The notes below the pieces were generated by a model, which worked only from the letters and a program-made list of their open reading frames with translations, was not told the origin of the DNA and searched no databases. A DNA stretch of 11,748 nt from Paraglomus occultum (Eukaryota > Glomeromycota > Glomeromycetes > Paraglomerales > Paraglomeraceae), in assembly GCA_910592205.1 (NCBI GenBank), contig CAJVPJ010001171.1, positions 1 to 11,748 on the forward strand. Direction: 5' to 3'. This document shows positions 1 to 9,094 of the stretch, piece by piece. A program made the translations under genes and the position numbers. Numbering within the stretch: position 1 is the stretch's first letter; each line of letters starts with the position of its first letter.

Positions 1-17
1 TTGATAAAACGAAAATT

Positions 18-65
18 TCGATAAGCCGAATAAATTGTTCCTTCCCCCCACCTTCGGCTTATCGA
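18..65. repeat. Perfect 13-bp inverted repeat (hairpin)
   Basis: Arms 18-30 (TCGATAAGCCGAA) and 53-65 are exact reverse complements, with a 22-nt C-rich loop. Being at the window edge, it may be one end of a larger element whose other part lies outside. No coding sequence is attached. It could be a hairpin end of a mobile element, a transcript stem or chance; the arm length makes chance unlikely in AT-rich DNA. Confidence 0.7.
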
Positions 66-1414
66 GTTTCACTTGTATTAATGCACAAAAGTCACGTGCC
101 TGCATTTACGGAGAATATTTTCATATTGAAATGGGATTATGAAATCAGTTGCACGTGCAGAATAGGGAGTTGACTATTTTCCCCAATCTTTGGCAATTGT
201 GCAGAATAAACATCATTTTATCACATGTGTTATACGATTCTTCTTTTGACAGTGACACATGACTACATATGACGGTAACCAAACGTTATGAAGCAATGCA
301 GTAAGTTGTTGCGTGGTAAGATTCAGTGTATATGAACGATATAATATAAAGACGTAATACAAGTGGTAGTATCACAAGCAAGTTACTTGCGCTTATAATT
401 TTATTATTCCTTATGCTAAAACTTACAACGTTAAATAGCATATATTAATAGCAAACTCAGTTGTTTATACGCAAGTAGGGTTGATATTGTAATGCCAATA
501 AATAATTTTATAATGTTGTTTCTGGTTGTCTTTACTGTTTCAATCTGACATATGTGTTCATTCGAAATGGACATTTCCTTCCGATGAAATTAATTCAGAA
601 GCCTATAAGTTGGGATATACTTGTACTTACTCAAGCAAATAACGAGTGCGCTGCCACACGAATATCCGCAGGAACCAAGAGATCGATAATGTATTGTTAA
701 TGGTAAATGACAATATCGAATAATTTATCAAAAACGAATCATGAACAATGTGTTTCAGAGTATAATAGACTATTCGTTTATTTAAAAAAAGCATTATGTG
801 AATAGAAACAAAATTGTCTCAAACACGGAGCCAAGATTAAAAATAATCAAATTCCTTTTGTACCTGATTTTAGTAACGAATACAAAACCCATATTAAGGG
901 TCGTGTATATGATGGATTAATTGTATCGAACATTGGGTTTGCTTCTTACACTGTATTCCAATCAAACTGCTGCCTATATTTAACTATGTACCACGGCTCA
1001 TACTGTGCTGCAGTGTAGGAGGAGACACACAGTCTGGAGTTACGCGGAAATATAACTGCACTAAACTTTCTAGATGTTAGTATGAATAAACACTAAAAAC
1101 CCCATTTAAAGGTAACAAAGCTTTGTGGCTTGCGTATAATGAAATAATTAAAAAGACAACAACAAAATACTAAGTAGAGCAGGTTATTATGCACAAGTAA
1201 ACTGATGAATATCAAAATTTAGGCTTTATTACGGAAGCCCATTTAGGGATAATCTTTGAACTATTATTAGCCTTTCAATCATCGTGCATAGATCTACCAA
1301 TCATCAGCCCTCATAATATTGTTTCTATTTTAATTCGTTAACTTAATCTTTTCCCCGGTTAGCGCTCTCCTTTTTTGACATGGTATGAAATATTATTTAG
1401 AAAACCAGTTTTCC
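66..1414. other. Non-coding region, no gene seen
   Basis: AT-rich stretch without a usable open frame. The only short motifs noticed are two CACGTG E-box-type palindromes at 93-98 and 152-157, the second inside the 10-bp palindrome TGCACGTGCA (150-159). These may be bHLH-type binding sites but lie more than 1.3 kb from the nearest start codon, so no role is assigned. Confidence 0.6.
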
Positions 1415-1421
1415 TATAAAG
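1415..1421 (+). promoter_or_regulatory. TATA box of the ML-domain gene
   Basis: TATAAAG lies 85 bp upstream of the ATG at 1500, a plausible distance for a TATA element with a short 5' leader. The start codon context AACCATG has A at -3, favourable for initiation. The motif and distance are seen; promoter activity is inferred. Confidence 0.55.
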
Positions 1422-1499
1422 ACGGCAGAAACGTCGATACGTCTTGACCAGAAAAGTTGATAACAACTCATCGATTACCATAAAACAAACTTCGTAACC

Positions 1500-1949
1500 A
1501 TGAACCGCAATTTACTATTCTTTTTCTTTTTCTTGGCTTTGATCTCAGTCATCAACGCTAGCAAAAAAGCAACCAAGTTCGAACCATGTCCGCCAATTAA
1601 AGGCAACCCTGTTGATATGGCAGCACTCACGGTATCCGTATCTCCAAATCCTATCGCTTCCCGTAAAGTCGAAACATATACGGTTTCTGGAACTGCGTTA
1701 GAGGATATTCCTACAGATGCCGAATTTTCGATCACTTACAATTATCTCATTGGTGGACGCACTATTGGTCTTCCAGATTTTGCTCGTTTTTGCGCAAAGG
1801 GCAACAATTGTCCGGTTAAAAAAGGAGACAAGTTTAATCGAACCATTACTGCTAAAGCGCGGAAATTACCCAAGGCATTTAATGCGACACTCGTAATTAA
1901 TACAATACACGAAACATATGCCTGTGCAGTAGCCACAATCCAAGCATAA
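1500..1949 (+). CDS. Secreted ML-domain (NPC2-like) lipid-binding protein
   Basis: Single-exon gene of 149 residues. Residues 1-20 form a signal peptide: MNRN, a Phe/Leu core, and an AxA-like VINA end with cleavage expected before S21. The mature part starts with FEPCP and has the all-beta layout of MD-2-related lipid recognition (ML) proteins, the family of NPC2 and fungal phosphatidylglycerol/phosphatidylinositol transfer proteins, which bind a lipid or sterol between two beta-sheets. Four cysteines are seen (C30, C98, C104, C142), enough for two disulfides, whereas NPC2 has six. N-glycosylation sequons are N113-R-T and N128-A-T. Length suits the family. A TATA box lies 85 bp upstream and the start context is AACCATG. 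No intron is needed and no neighbour is linked in function. It should be exported or act in vacuole/endosome lumen; the ligand cannot be told from sequence. Fold assignment is from motif memory, not a search. Confidence 0.85.
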   Translation: MNRNLLFFFFFLALISVINASKKATKFEPCPPIKGNPVDMAALTVSVSPNPIASRKVETYTVSGTALEDIPTDAEFSITYNYLIGGRTIGLPDFARFCAKGNNCPVKKGDKFNRTITAKARKLPKAFNATLVINTIHETYACAVATIQA

Positions 1950-2744
1950 TTGCCTGAGACTAACAAACAAACTATTCATAACTTTATTATTACATTTTAT
2001 ATCATTATAGGGCAGAAAGAATGTCATACAAATTTATATTATTTCCTGTATTGTCGGTAACTTAGAGATGTTTTGAGTTCAAAATCAAAGGCTTTGAAAG
2101 AGTTTGTTTCTCATATAATATAGACACCTTTTTATAATTGATTAACATTGCTCTCTTATTTTCTAAACTCGGCCTAAACGCAAACCTTAGCTAGAATATA
2201 AATTTTTGGGAGCTTTGCCCCGTATGGATATTCAACTTTTGAGTAGCAAAAGTGTAAGGTTGTACTTATTATCCAATATGGGACCGATCATTTTTTGTGT
2301 GAATAGTAGTATCGTTTATTGTAAACTGTTTATGGTAATTATAACAACAGAATAAATGTAAAAGTTGAAATTTTTTACCATAATTTCAGCGATTATCCAT
2401 ATACCGTAAAAAAATATTTCAGGGTTTGGGACAATTATCGTGACAAAAGGAGATAACTTTCTTGGACTGCCGTTCTCAAGACTTTTTCCGCGGTTAGAAA
2501 ATTTTCTTTGGTTTAATTAATGGATAAAAATTAAAATAACGCTCCACTTTGAACAACCAGACAAACATTTTGCCATCTCCATTAGTTGATACAAATTGAT
2601 ATGTTGCCTAATTATCGCATATAGTTCAAATGTCTTTTGGCTGTTTTGTACGTTCATTAACGTTAGCTCCGTAACAAGTATACATTAAGCAAGGGGACAT
2701 TGCTGTCACGCTTTCTCTATGTATTGTCATTAGTAGAGCACAAC
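1950..2744. other. Non-coding region downstream of the ML gene
   Basis: AT-rich with stops in all frames. It contains a small perfect stem-loop at 2235-2253 (ACTTTTG, AGTAG loop, CAAAAGT) and an AATAAA at 2351-2356. The latter is about 400 bp past the ML stop and probably too distant to be its polyadenylation signal. No gene recognised. Confidence 0.55.
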
Positions 2745-2745
2745 T

Positions 2746-2772
2746 TTTTTTTGAAATTATTTTTCAAAAAAA
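2746..2772. repeat. Poly-T/poly-A hairpin, 11-bp arms
   Basis: TTTTTTTGAAA (2746-2756) and TTTCAAAAAAA (2762-2772) are exact reverse complements around a 5-nt loop. Such structures arise easily in AT-rich DNA. No function assigned. Confidence 0.6.
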
Positions 2773-3278
2773 CTGTATAATTAAGTGTGCGAAATTATAT
2801 GTTTTTGGTACACTCTCTCAGTAGCCACAACGTATTTTCTTGTCTTTGAGATCAAACATGCTGAGAAAATTGGTACGTCATTGTAACAAAACTATGTGAC
2901 AAAATTTTGGAATTCAGTAATTACTCGGGGCAAACATTTTCCAATGTCAAATGTTGTGATATATGTTGTGACTCTACATATTACAACATTATGATTAAAC
3001 GCCGTCAACTGTGCTTGATTGTACAATTTTTCTCTATTATAAAGGAAAACCAAGACAACGAAGGAAAAGGTCGTAAATTAAACATGACCATGACATTGAA
3101 TTCGTAAATTTAATTCTATTTTGTAGTTTATATAATTATATTCGATAACAATATAGCATTGGCTGTTTTTTTCCTACAAATTATTGAATTATTTCTTCAA
3201 TGCAAGTTGCAGCTACTTTCATTCGTGCTAATTTGCTTCCGATTTTTATTAAAGTAGCGAATTACTAGTAGGGTCTCT
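2773..3278. other. Non-coding region with one unconvincing small open frame
   Basis: An open frame at 2907-3107 (66 codons, beginning at a TTG) has no recognisable motif, no favourable start and no neighbours, and is most likely chance. Otherwise AT-rich and featureless. Confidence 0.5.
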
Positions 3279-3500
3279 ACAAATCTATGAGATTGTTCAT
3301 AATTCATTGAATGGTGTAATCTGTTAGAAATATATCACACAACACTTCTTACATTAGTAAGTCGCTTACAAAGGCAGAAGACAGTTTTTTCCAATTATTT
3401 TTTCTTCACATTTTATGAGATTTTTTGTTGAGTTTCAACTTACAAAACCGAAAGTAAAATTTATAGTATGTTATTATTTTTAATGTAAAAGGTTTCAAAC
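3279..3500. repeat. Dispersed repeat, copy A
   Basis: This matches 11006-11275 in the same orientation. Shared blocks in order include ACAAATCTATGAGATTGTTC (about 3279-3298), TCTGTTAGAAA (3320-3330), a GAAGACRGTTTTTTCCAATTATT stretch (about 3377-3400), TTCTTCACATTTTATGA (3402-3418) and a final TATTATT...TTAATxxAAAAGG. The copies differ by many substitutions and small gaps, so they are old. No protein is visible in either. It is likely a piece of a non-autonomous or decayed mobile element; true ends are not determined. Confidence 0.75.
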
Positions 3501-4654
3501 AGTCGATAATTTTATGACTTAATTTTATAACCCCGACATTGAGACTAGAATCTATGGCAAACCATCATACGTTTTTTGTCGGTTTATTGTAAAGTTTTTT
3601 GAATAATAAGCACATTCTAAACGATATTATCAAGACTTTATTCATAGCTAAAACCATAGACTTATTGAAATACTATCATAGTCAATTATATAAAGTAAAT
3701 TGCATATTCTAGACTCTGGGTTTAAACATTGTTATCTCGTCACGTGTTACACGATTAAAAGCCTTATCACCGAATCTTCAACTTAGAGTCGTAAGTTAAG
3801 ATGGGAGTTATTTTTGATTATTCCATTCTGACAAATGAGTAGAACCTTATCTTTACTGCTTGATTATCTCATATCGAAGCTGATTATCGTCTAGTGTTTA
3901 GATTTGTCTGTCAATACAGTGGTGTTTTTGAAACAATTTCTAATATAGCAAAGCCGATTGCAAAACAAATCTGTTGTGTGTTCTCCATAATCGTAAGAAC
4001 TTTGTTTATGCATTAACAATATTTGGCCACTAGAATAAAATTAAAGTTTTGTTTCGACTGCTAATTTGAACTTGGGTCAGAAAAACTTTGTTGCGAACGA
4101 CCTTTGTTAAACCGAACTTTGTATGTTACGCACGGACGAGAATTTACTTCGATTAACAATTTCCCTGGAATACAGTAATTATCGACATTAGGAATTCACC
4201 GACTTAACAATTCACAAATTAATGTTTCTTTGACTGTAAACAGTGTAAGTCGGACTATACTTTAGCAATTTGCGGCAGCTGCATACGGCGAAATATCTGC
4301 TTCCCTTTTTCGGAGGACAACAGTTTGATATATTCTGTTACAATCTATGCCAGCACTGATAAAGAATCCATTCTGGACAACTCTATTTCGGAATTCAAAA
4401 GTTTTAATAGAGTGTAAATATATATTGACTTGTTGTATGTTTATATTAGAACAGCTGCTACAGTAAAACAATGTTTATGAGTTGATTTACCGCAGTAGGT
4501 GTAACGTTAATATTGTTCACCTGATCACCGATAATCAGTAACCTAGAAAAAATTGTACTGTACAAAGCATACTGGAGTAATTAATTTGCATAATTTTCTA
4601 ATTGAACTTTTAAAATCTTATAATCTACCTGTCCGTAGTTACTTGCAACTCATG
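3501..4654. other. Non-coding region, no gene seen
   Basis: More than 1.1 kb of AT-rich DNA. A minus-strand open frame of 69 codons at 4262-4471 has no recognisable domain. A short inverted AACTTA/TAAGTT pair sits near 3780-3798. No RNA gene or element ends were recognised. Confidence 0.55.
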
Positions 4655-4772
4655 TGAAGCTGGAAATTTACTACTCATTAGTCACCGATAGTGAACTAGT
4701 ACCGCGAGGGAAAGGTGAAAAGAACCCCGGAAGGGGAGTGAAATAGAACTTGAAACCATACCACTTACATAT
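4655..4772 (+). rRNA. Fragment of mitochondrial/bacterial-type LSU (23S) rRNA gene
   Basis: From about 4684 to 4762 the sequence follows a very conserved stretch of domain I of 23S-type rRNA: ACCGATAGTGAAC, AGTACCGCGAGGGAAAGG, TGAAAAGAACCCCGG, AGGGGAGTGAAATAGAAC, TGAAACC. In E. coli the matching region lies some 450-540 nt into 23S rRNA. Weaker similarity (AAATTTACTACT..TTAGT, resembling the AAATACT..CTGA that precedes this block) extends left to about 4655, and a CTTACA remnant extends right to about 4770. Cytosolic 28S rRNA differs here, so the source is organelle or bacterial. Nothing of the rest of the rRNA flanks it. The simplest reading is a nuclear insertion of mitochondrial rnl (NUMT), not a working rRNA; DNA from an endobacterium is the alternative. 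Confidence 0.88.
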
Positions 4773-5329
4773 GTCATTTCCGCAAACCTAGTTCGATGAA
4801 TCAATTCAAAAGATATAACAATAGTCTGTGCTTAAAAAAACTCAACGGTTTTAGTTGGGCAAATAATTTGCTTGATAATGCGTTGTTAGGGTACACAATG
4901 TGTAATACAGAATAAGACATAACGATTGCTCAACATACCATTGTGATAACTATTTTCGCAAAAACAAAGCCATTTGTGATCTTTGTTCGAAATTAAGTTT
5001 TGTAGAAATGAACAACTATTCCGAACGACAAAACGCGACAACATAAAATATAAACTTCTATAGACAAATTAACCAAAACTTGTGTGTGAGTAAACCGAGC
5101 CTTTTTGACCTGATAACACGACGGCTTGGAAAATTTTCGGAGTTTGCGAACGTATTTTAATGATATCCAGTCGGAAATGAAAAACTGCACCACACACTGA
5201 TCCCCGTCACAGCGATTCGTGTTGTTGTAGCACAAACTCTTGGCAAAGTGACTTGCGCATGCTACTTTAACCCTTCAATTGCAGACAACAAGATCACGTT
5301 TTACTATTATGTTTATAAAAATTACCGAA
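4773..5329. other. Non-coding region between rRNA fragment and copy 1
   Basis: AT-rich. A minus-strand open frame at 4993-5235 (80 codons) shows no recognised motif, signal or splice context and is not called. It leads into the promoter region that copy 1 shares with copy 2, which begins near 5330. Confidence 0.5.
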
Positions 5330-5343
5330 CAATAGCTTATCAC

Positions 5344-5441
5344 GTTCTGATAACACTGTGTCAAATATACAATAATATTCCAAAGACAAAGTTATAAAAA
5401 TCCAGCGCTTTTTCCACTGGTCGCGATTATCCTTGCATAAC
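5344..5441 (+). promoter_or_regulatory. Promoter block of copy 1, shared with copy 2
   Basis: Two short blocks are nearly identical to the region upstream of copy 2. GTTCTGATAACACTGTG (5344-5360) matches 9095-9111 with one difference. The 22-bp block 5420-5441, containing TCGCGATTATCCTTGCATAA, matches 9136-9157 with one difference. Between them, TATAAAAA (5393-5400) is a TATA candidate about 140 bp before the ATG; it is not kept in copy 2. The stronger conservation here than in much of the decayed coding sequence suggests a regulatory element or late duplication; activity is inferred. Confidence 0.5.
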
Positions 5442-5464
5442 ATAAGCGTAACCCTAATATATAT

Positions 5465-5486
5465 ATTTATTTATTTATTTATTTAT
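5465..5486. repeat. (ATTT)n microsatellite
   Basis: Five and a half tandem ATTT units, preceded by a short AT run, in the 5' leader of copy 1 about 50 bp before its ATG. It is absent at the matching place in copy 2 and accounts for part of the longer promoter-to-ATG distance of copy 1. Confidence 0.85.
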
Positions 5487-5742
5487 CGCTCTCGACAATT
5501 TAATTTTTACCTTCCCCCTGATTTTATATTTAACCATGACAAATTCGATAAAGAAATTTTTTATCAACAGATTTTTTTCACAACCTTCTGAGCTCACTAC
5601 TATCAGAATTTCGAGAATAACACTTTTAATTCTTCTCTACCTATGCATATTTATCTATTTTTGCTGGAAATCTGTTGAGCTGTCCAAAGATGAGAGAATT
5701 TATCCTATAAAGAAGACACTACGAGCCCCATTTCTGCCCCAA

Positions 5743-5815
5743 GTATGTAATTTTCCCTGTTAATGCATATAAATTAATATTAAACTTAATATTGGGTACC
5801 TTTCTTTTTCTCCAG
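5743..5815 (+). other. Intron 1 of copy 1
   Basis: 73 bp, GTATGT donor after codon 69 (phase 0), pyrimidine-rich tail and TCCAG acceptor. Copy 2 keeps much of the intron body (TAATGCATATAAA...TATTAAACTTAATATT), but its donor has changed to GTACAT. Confidence 0.7.
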
Positions 5816-6153
5816 TCGTCAATTTTTTTCGCTGTTGCTAACGTTACTGTCGGTTTATTATGATAATAGTATGTTGATAATAGTGATGTTATTTTTTTAT
5901 CCGTTAATGTTCAATGTTAACAATGTGTGTCAATTCGATATTTTTAGCGACGGATAATTGAAATAACTATGTTAAAGCCGACAACACCTTCCAAAATGTT
6001 GGTCTTTCTTCAATTTATCCGACCTAGGGTTTGATAACCCTATAAATAATGTAGACGGACACATCTTAGCCTCGATTGTCTTGTTGGTTAATATAACGGA
6101 TCCAGCGTTTACTGGCAACAACGCTGGTCTGCAAGCATGGTTTACTGATAAAG

Positions 6154-6221
6154 GTATGCATTAATGTATTTCCACACAAGTTACAAAAAATAATCACGAT
6201 TAAAAAAACAACAACGCTTAG
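6154..6221 (+). other. Intron 2 of copy 1
   Basis: 68 bp, GTATGC donor, CTTAG acceptor. It is phase 1: removal joins ...AGLQAWFTDK to TLPDLQVAA without a frame break. The sequence corresponding to it is deleted from copy 2. Confidence 0.65.
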
Positions 6222-6655
6222 ATACGTTGCCTGATTTGCAAGTAGCAGCCCTCAATCCACGCTTACAAGGATATGATAGTTACGCGTTTACGCCAGTGAC
6301 TAGTAACTTGTACTATCTTGCTCACAACCAAGTAAGCGGATTTCAACATACATCTTGGATATATAGCTTTACTTCACTATATACTAATAACAACAATTCT
6401 CATGCAATTAGTCATACGTCTTCCTTTACGAACGCAAAATATCCAATCGTCTTAATCAAAATGTCGGAAACGTGCTTTCGGGAAACGGCGATCACAGACC
6501 TATAGCGATGTTGGACAGCATATTAGGTAGAACAACCTATTTATCGACAGAAACTGCTGATCGAACATTTTGCTTTTAGTATTGTACTCCAACCTCAACG
6601 CAAGTGTATTTATAAGACCACAATCTCACGCGGTCGAAACGGAAACTGAAAACTC

Positions 6656-6751
6656 GTAAGTATACACGACACGGTTAAATTGCTCGAATAAAAAACAGAG
6701 TATCGCTAATGTAATTGAAAATTTTACATATGTTAACTTTCTTAACATTAG
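6656..6751 (+). other. Intron 3 of copy 1
   Basis: 96 bp, strong GTAAGT donor and CATTAG acceptor. Removal joins VETETENS to GLTVSDLFSAVGGLY in frame (phase 2), which supports both sites. Confidence 0.65.
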
Positions 6752-6831
6752 CGGTCTCACAGTAAGTGATCTCTTCAGTGCTGTGGGTGGTCTATACGCT
6801 ATTGTAATGGGAATCTATATACTTTTATATG

Positions 6832-6915
6832 GTACGTAAATGAATTTATTATTCTGCCTTTTTATCAACCTTTGTATGTGTTTGCTAAGCATTTATACCG
6901 ACTAATTTTCATAAG
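6832..6915 (+). other. Intron 4 of copy 1
   Basis: 84 bp, GTACGT donor, branch-like GACTAAT near 6900-6906 and ATAAG acceptor. Phase 1: it joins YILLY to APMELVQWGCVQ in frame. The equivalent intron survives in copy 2 at 9620-9726. Confidence 0.68.
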
Positions 6916-7174
6916 CGCCGATGGAATTGGTCCAATGGGGTTGCGTTCAAATTCTACTGTGCGTCCGTGACAAAGTTAGGTCCCGCTTTTACCGTAAGTT
7001 AAGTCCAAATATTCCGTTTTCGGGGCCTGTATTCTCAAAAAATCTTTCGAGCGACGAGAAATTTGATGCGGTTGGACAAAGACTGCTTTCGTTGGAGTTG
7101 TTTTTAAAGGAATACGTCGTAAACGCGGCGGCATGACAAAGAGTGATGCTGGCGAAAGGGATATTGAGGCGCCT

Positions 7175-9070
7175 ACTGAGAAGCATGTTGACATATCCGA
7201 GAATTGATTGTTAGAAAGATGAAAAGTTTGATATTTAACAAAAGACTACTGGTCGAATTTGTATCTGTGTTGTTAACATATAGTAAATAATATAATAGTA
7301 AACAACCATTTTTATTGCTTTAATGTATGATTATGATGCCAATCTGCTTTGCCAATTATGCATTTCCATTTCGTCATTTGCGTTCATTATTTCCCATATT
7401 CAAATCTCGGACTAACTTTTTCCGTAAACCGTTTTTATAATGTTATGCGTAAACCGATTCAATATCTATTGCTACGCATACCTTGAGTATTTGTAAAAAA
7501 AATGCACTGCAGTATTGAGTACATTTTTTTCAGACATCCGTTAGCGGTTTCACTGAACATAACAAAGACTTAGCAAATATTGCGCTTGCTTTTCAATGAC
7601 CAATGCCTGGAACAAGAAATGAGAATAGAAATCAACTTGAGATATGCTTAGATAATGTATTCGGTGCCAAACGCATAGCTGAATATGTCAAGAATTATTT
7701 CATTGTCAGGAAAATGATAGTGAGGTCATTCTCTATTGTTATCTTCGAGGTAGTCCAGATAACGCCTCACGTAGAGAAAAGTCAAGGAATTCCCAGATGT
7801 GCTGCATGTCAATTACAATACAAATTGTTTGGTTTTTTCCTTTATTGAATAATGCTTCGATAAAATTAGGTTCATTATATTTTGCACCCTCTGCATCTGC
7901 CATACAATGTTCTTTTACTTTGCAATTTATTATATCTCATTCTAGTTAAAAATAAAAATAGTTACATAAACACAGAAAAATTTTTTTCATTGACATATGG
8001 AATTGAACAAGACTATTACTATTGTTTTAAAGCTTGTAATAATTAGAATTCATTGGCTTCTACTGCACATATGTTAGATCTGTGTATACTTTTTGTGGTA
8101 AGAGGGCCTACCACTTATTTGGTGCAATATTGATATTTGATATACAAAAATTAATAAACTAATCTTTACACCCTAGGTCCTGTAACTGTTGGTAGAAATC
8201 ATATGTTTACCTAACTCTGTTTACCTAATTCTGACTGACAGTGTCTGTAATGGAGTCTTGGAGGATTGACTTTTTTGATCTGATGAGAATTATATCAATA
8301 CTAATACAGTGGCATCATTGGAATTACAAAAAATTGTCATAATATTAATAGTAAACTATAATTGTAATTTAAATAATTTCTGAGAAATAAATTTAATATT
8401 AATACTTTATTTGGAATTATAGATAACATAAACTGATGTCCAATTATTGTGTTGGTCAGAATATAATTGTGTTATCATAGTAGACTTACGTAGCTGTCAT
8501 GTTTTTGTGATACTACTGCTGTACTGGGTAGTTAAGCATGACCTTAAGCTCAAACCAGATGGTTAAGGGTGTTCTCAACAGTAAGAAGTAAGAGCATCAA
8601 TTCTCAACAGCTTTTCTAAATAAGTAATACTGTATTTAAGTTTTGTGTAATGCATTTGAGCAAATATCATGAGATGTCAGGGTTAAGTCATGTAAAAAGT
8701 AAAAAATTTCAAAATAGTTACCCATCCAAGACTATATATCATATTATCCTCCCAATAACCTCCGTTTTACAGTGCTTCTATTCTCTTTCTCTGCATGTAC
8801 TGTAGATAGATAATAACAGCCTAAACCGGTGCTTTAGCGAGCATCTTGCTGTAAATTAAAGTTCCTCGCTTATGGTGTGACATCCGATCACGTCCCGAAG
8901 CTCGATTATACATTTTCACATAATCCGAACCTTTTTTTCGCCATGGCTTACCGTTACGATTCACTTTGTACGTAATTGGAAAAAAGTGTTTGTACACAAA
9001 CTTTTGTTTGATCGACCGTTAAATTAGTATGGCAAGCCAATTTTACCTGGCATTGTCAGAATTACTATAT
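7175..9070. other. Long non-coding region between the two gene copies
   Basis: Nearly 1.9 kb of AT-rich sequence. The largest open frame, 7603-7848 (81 codons), starts without support and ends in ...HVEKSQGIPRCAACQLQY, faintly like the start of a retroelement zinc knuckle but without the later His and Cys; it is not called as a gene. There is a 14-bp tandem duplication at 8204-8231, and TTCTCAACAG occurs twice near 8572-8610. No tRNA, rRNA or intact element ends were recognised. Confidence 0.5.
8204..8231. repeat. 14-bp tandem duplication
   Basis: Two adjacent units, TGTTTACCTAACTC and TGTTTACCTAATTC, differ at one base. A small local duplication, probably of replication-slippage origin. Confidence 0.75.
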
Positions 9071-9094
9071 AAGAGTCACCAAGCGATAGCTCAA

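Larger units (their letters stand above)
5536..7136 (+). pseudogene. Two-segment membrane protein, lineage-expanded family (copy 1, frame-broken)
   Basis: Five exons: 5536-5742, 5816-6153, 6222-6655, 6752-6831, 6916-7136, about 1,280 nt or 426 codons. Exon 1 is intact (69 codons, context AACCATG): basic start MTNSIKKFFINRFFSQPSEL, a membrane segment at residues 26-45, then VELSKDERI. Exon 4 encodes a second membrane segment (VGGLYAIVMGIYILLYG). Exon 5 is intact: basic tail, then a leucine-rich helix with RLLSLELFLKEYVV. The middle is presumably extracytoplasmic. Exon 2 uses four frame segments (5816-5860, 5859-5954, 5962-6024, 6027-6153). Exon 3 uses three: one to about 6450 (PDLQVAALNPRLQGYDSYAF), one with HRPIAMLDSILG to 6576, and one from 6561 (NASVFIRPQSHAVETE). 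So at least five frame changes are needed. Layout and wording recall a large uncharacterised family of arbuscular mycorrhizal fungi; function unknown. Homopolymer sequencing errors are a possible alternative to true decay. Confidence 0.75.

Noticed and set aside
1475-1966. Two minus-strand open frames (1475-1735 and 1742-1966) opposite the ML gene
   Set aside because: They are shadows of the well-supported plus-strand ML gene; no signal, motif or promoter of their own.
2907-3107. 66-codon plus-strand open frame
   Set aside because: It begins at TTG, has no motif or splice context, and lies in featureless AT-rich DNA.
4262-4471. 69-codon minus-strand open frame
   Set aside because: I looked for transposase, reverse transcriptase and other domains and recognised none; length is within chance.
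4993-5235. 80-codon minus-strand open frame upstream of copy 1
   Set aside because: No recognisable domain, signal peptide or membrane plan; not conserved upstream of copy 2.
6976-7194. Two overlapping minus-strand open frames
   Set aside because: Antisense shadows of the last exon of copy 1, which is supported by its splice sites and by conservation with copy 2.
8525-8585. Faint similarity to the 3' half of 5S rRNA or a 5S-derived SINE (GTTAAGC...GGTTAAGGGTGTT)
   Set aside because: Only short words match, the conserved internal control region and pairing partner are absent, and no tail or target duplication is seen.
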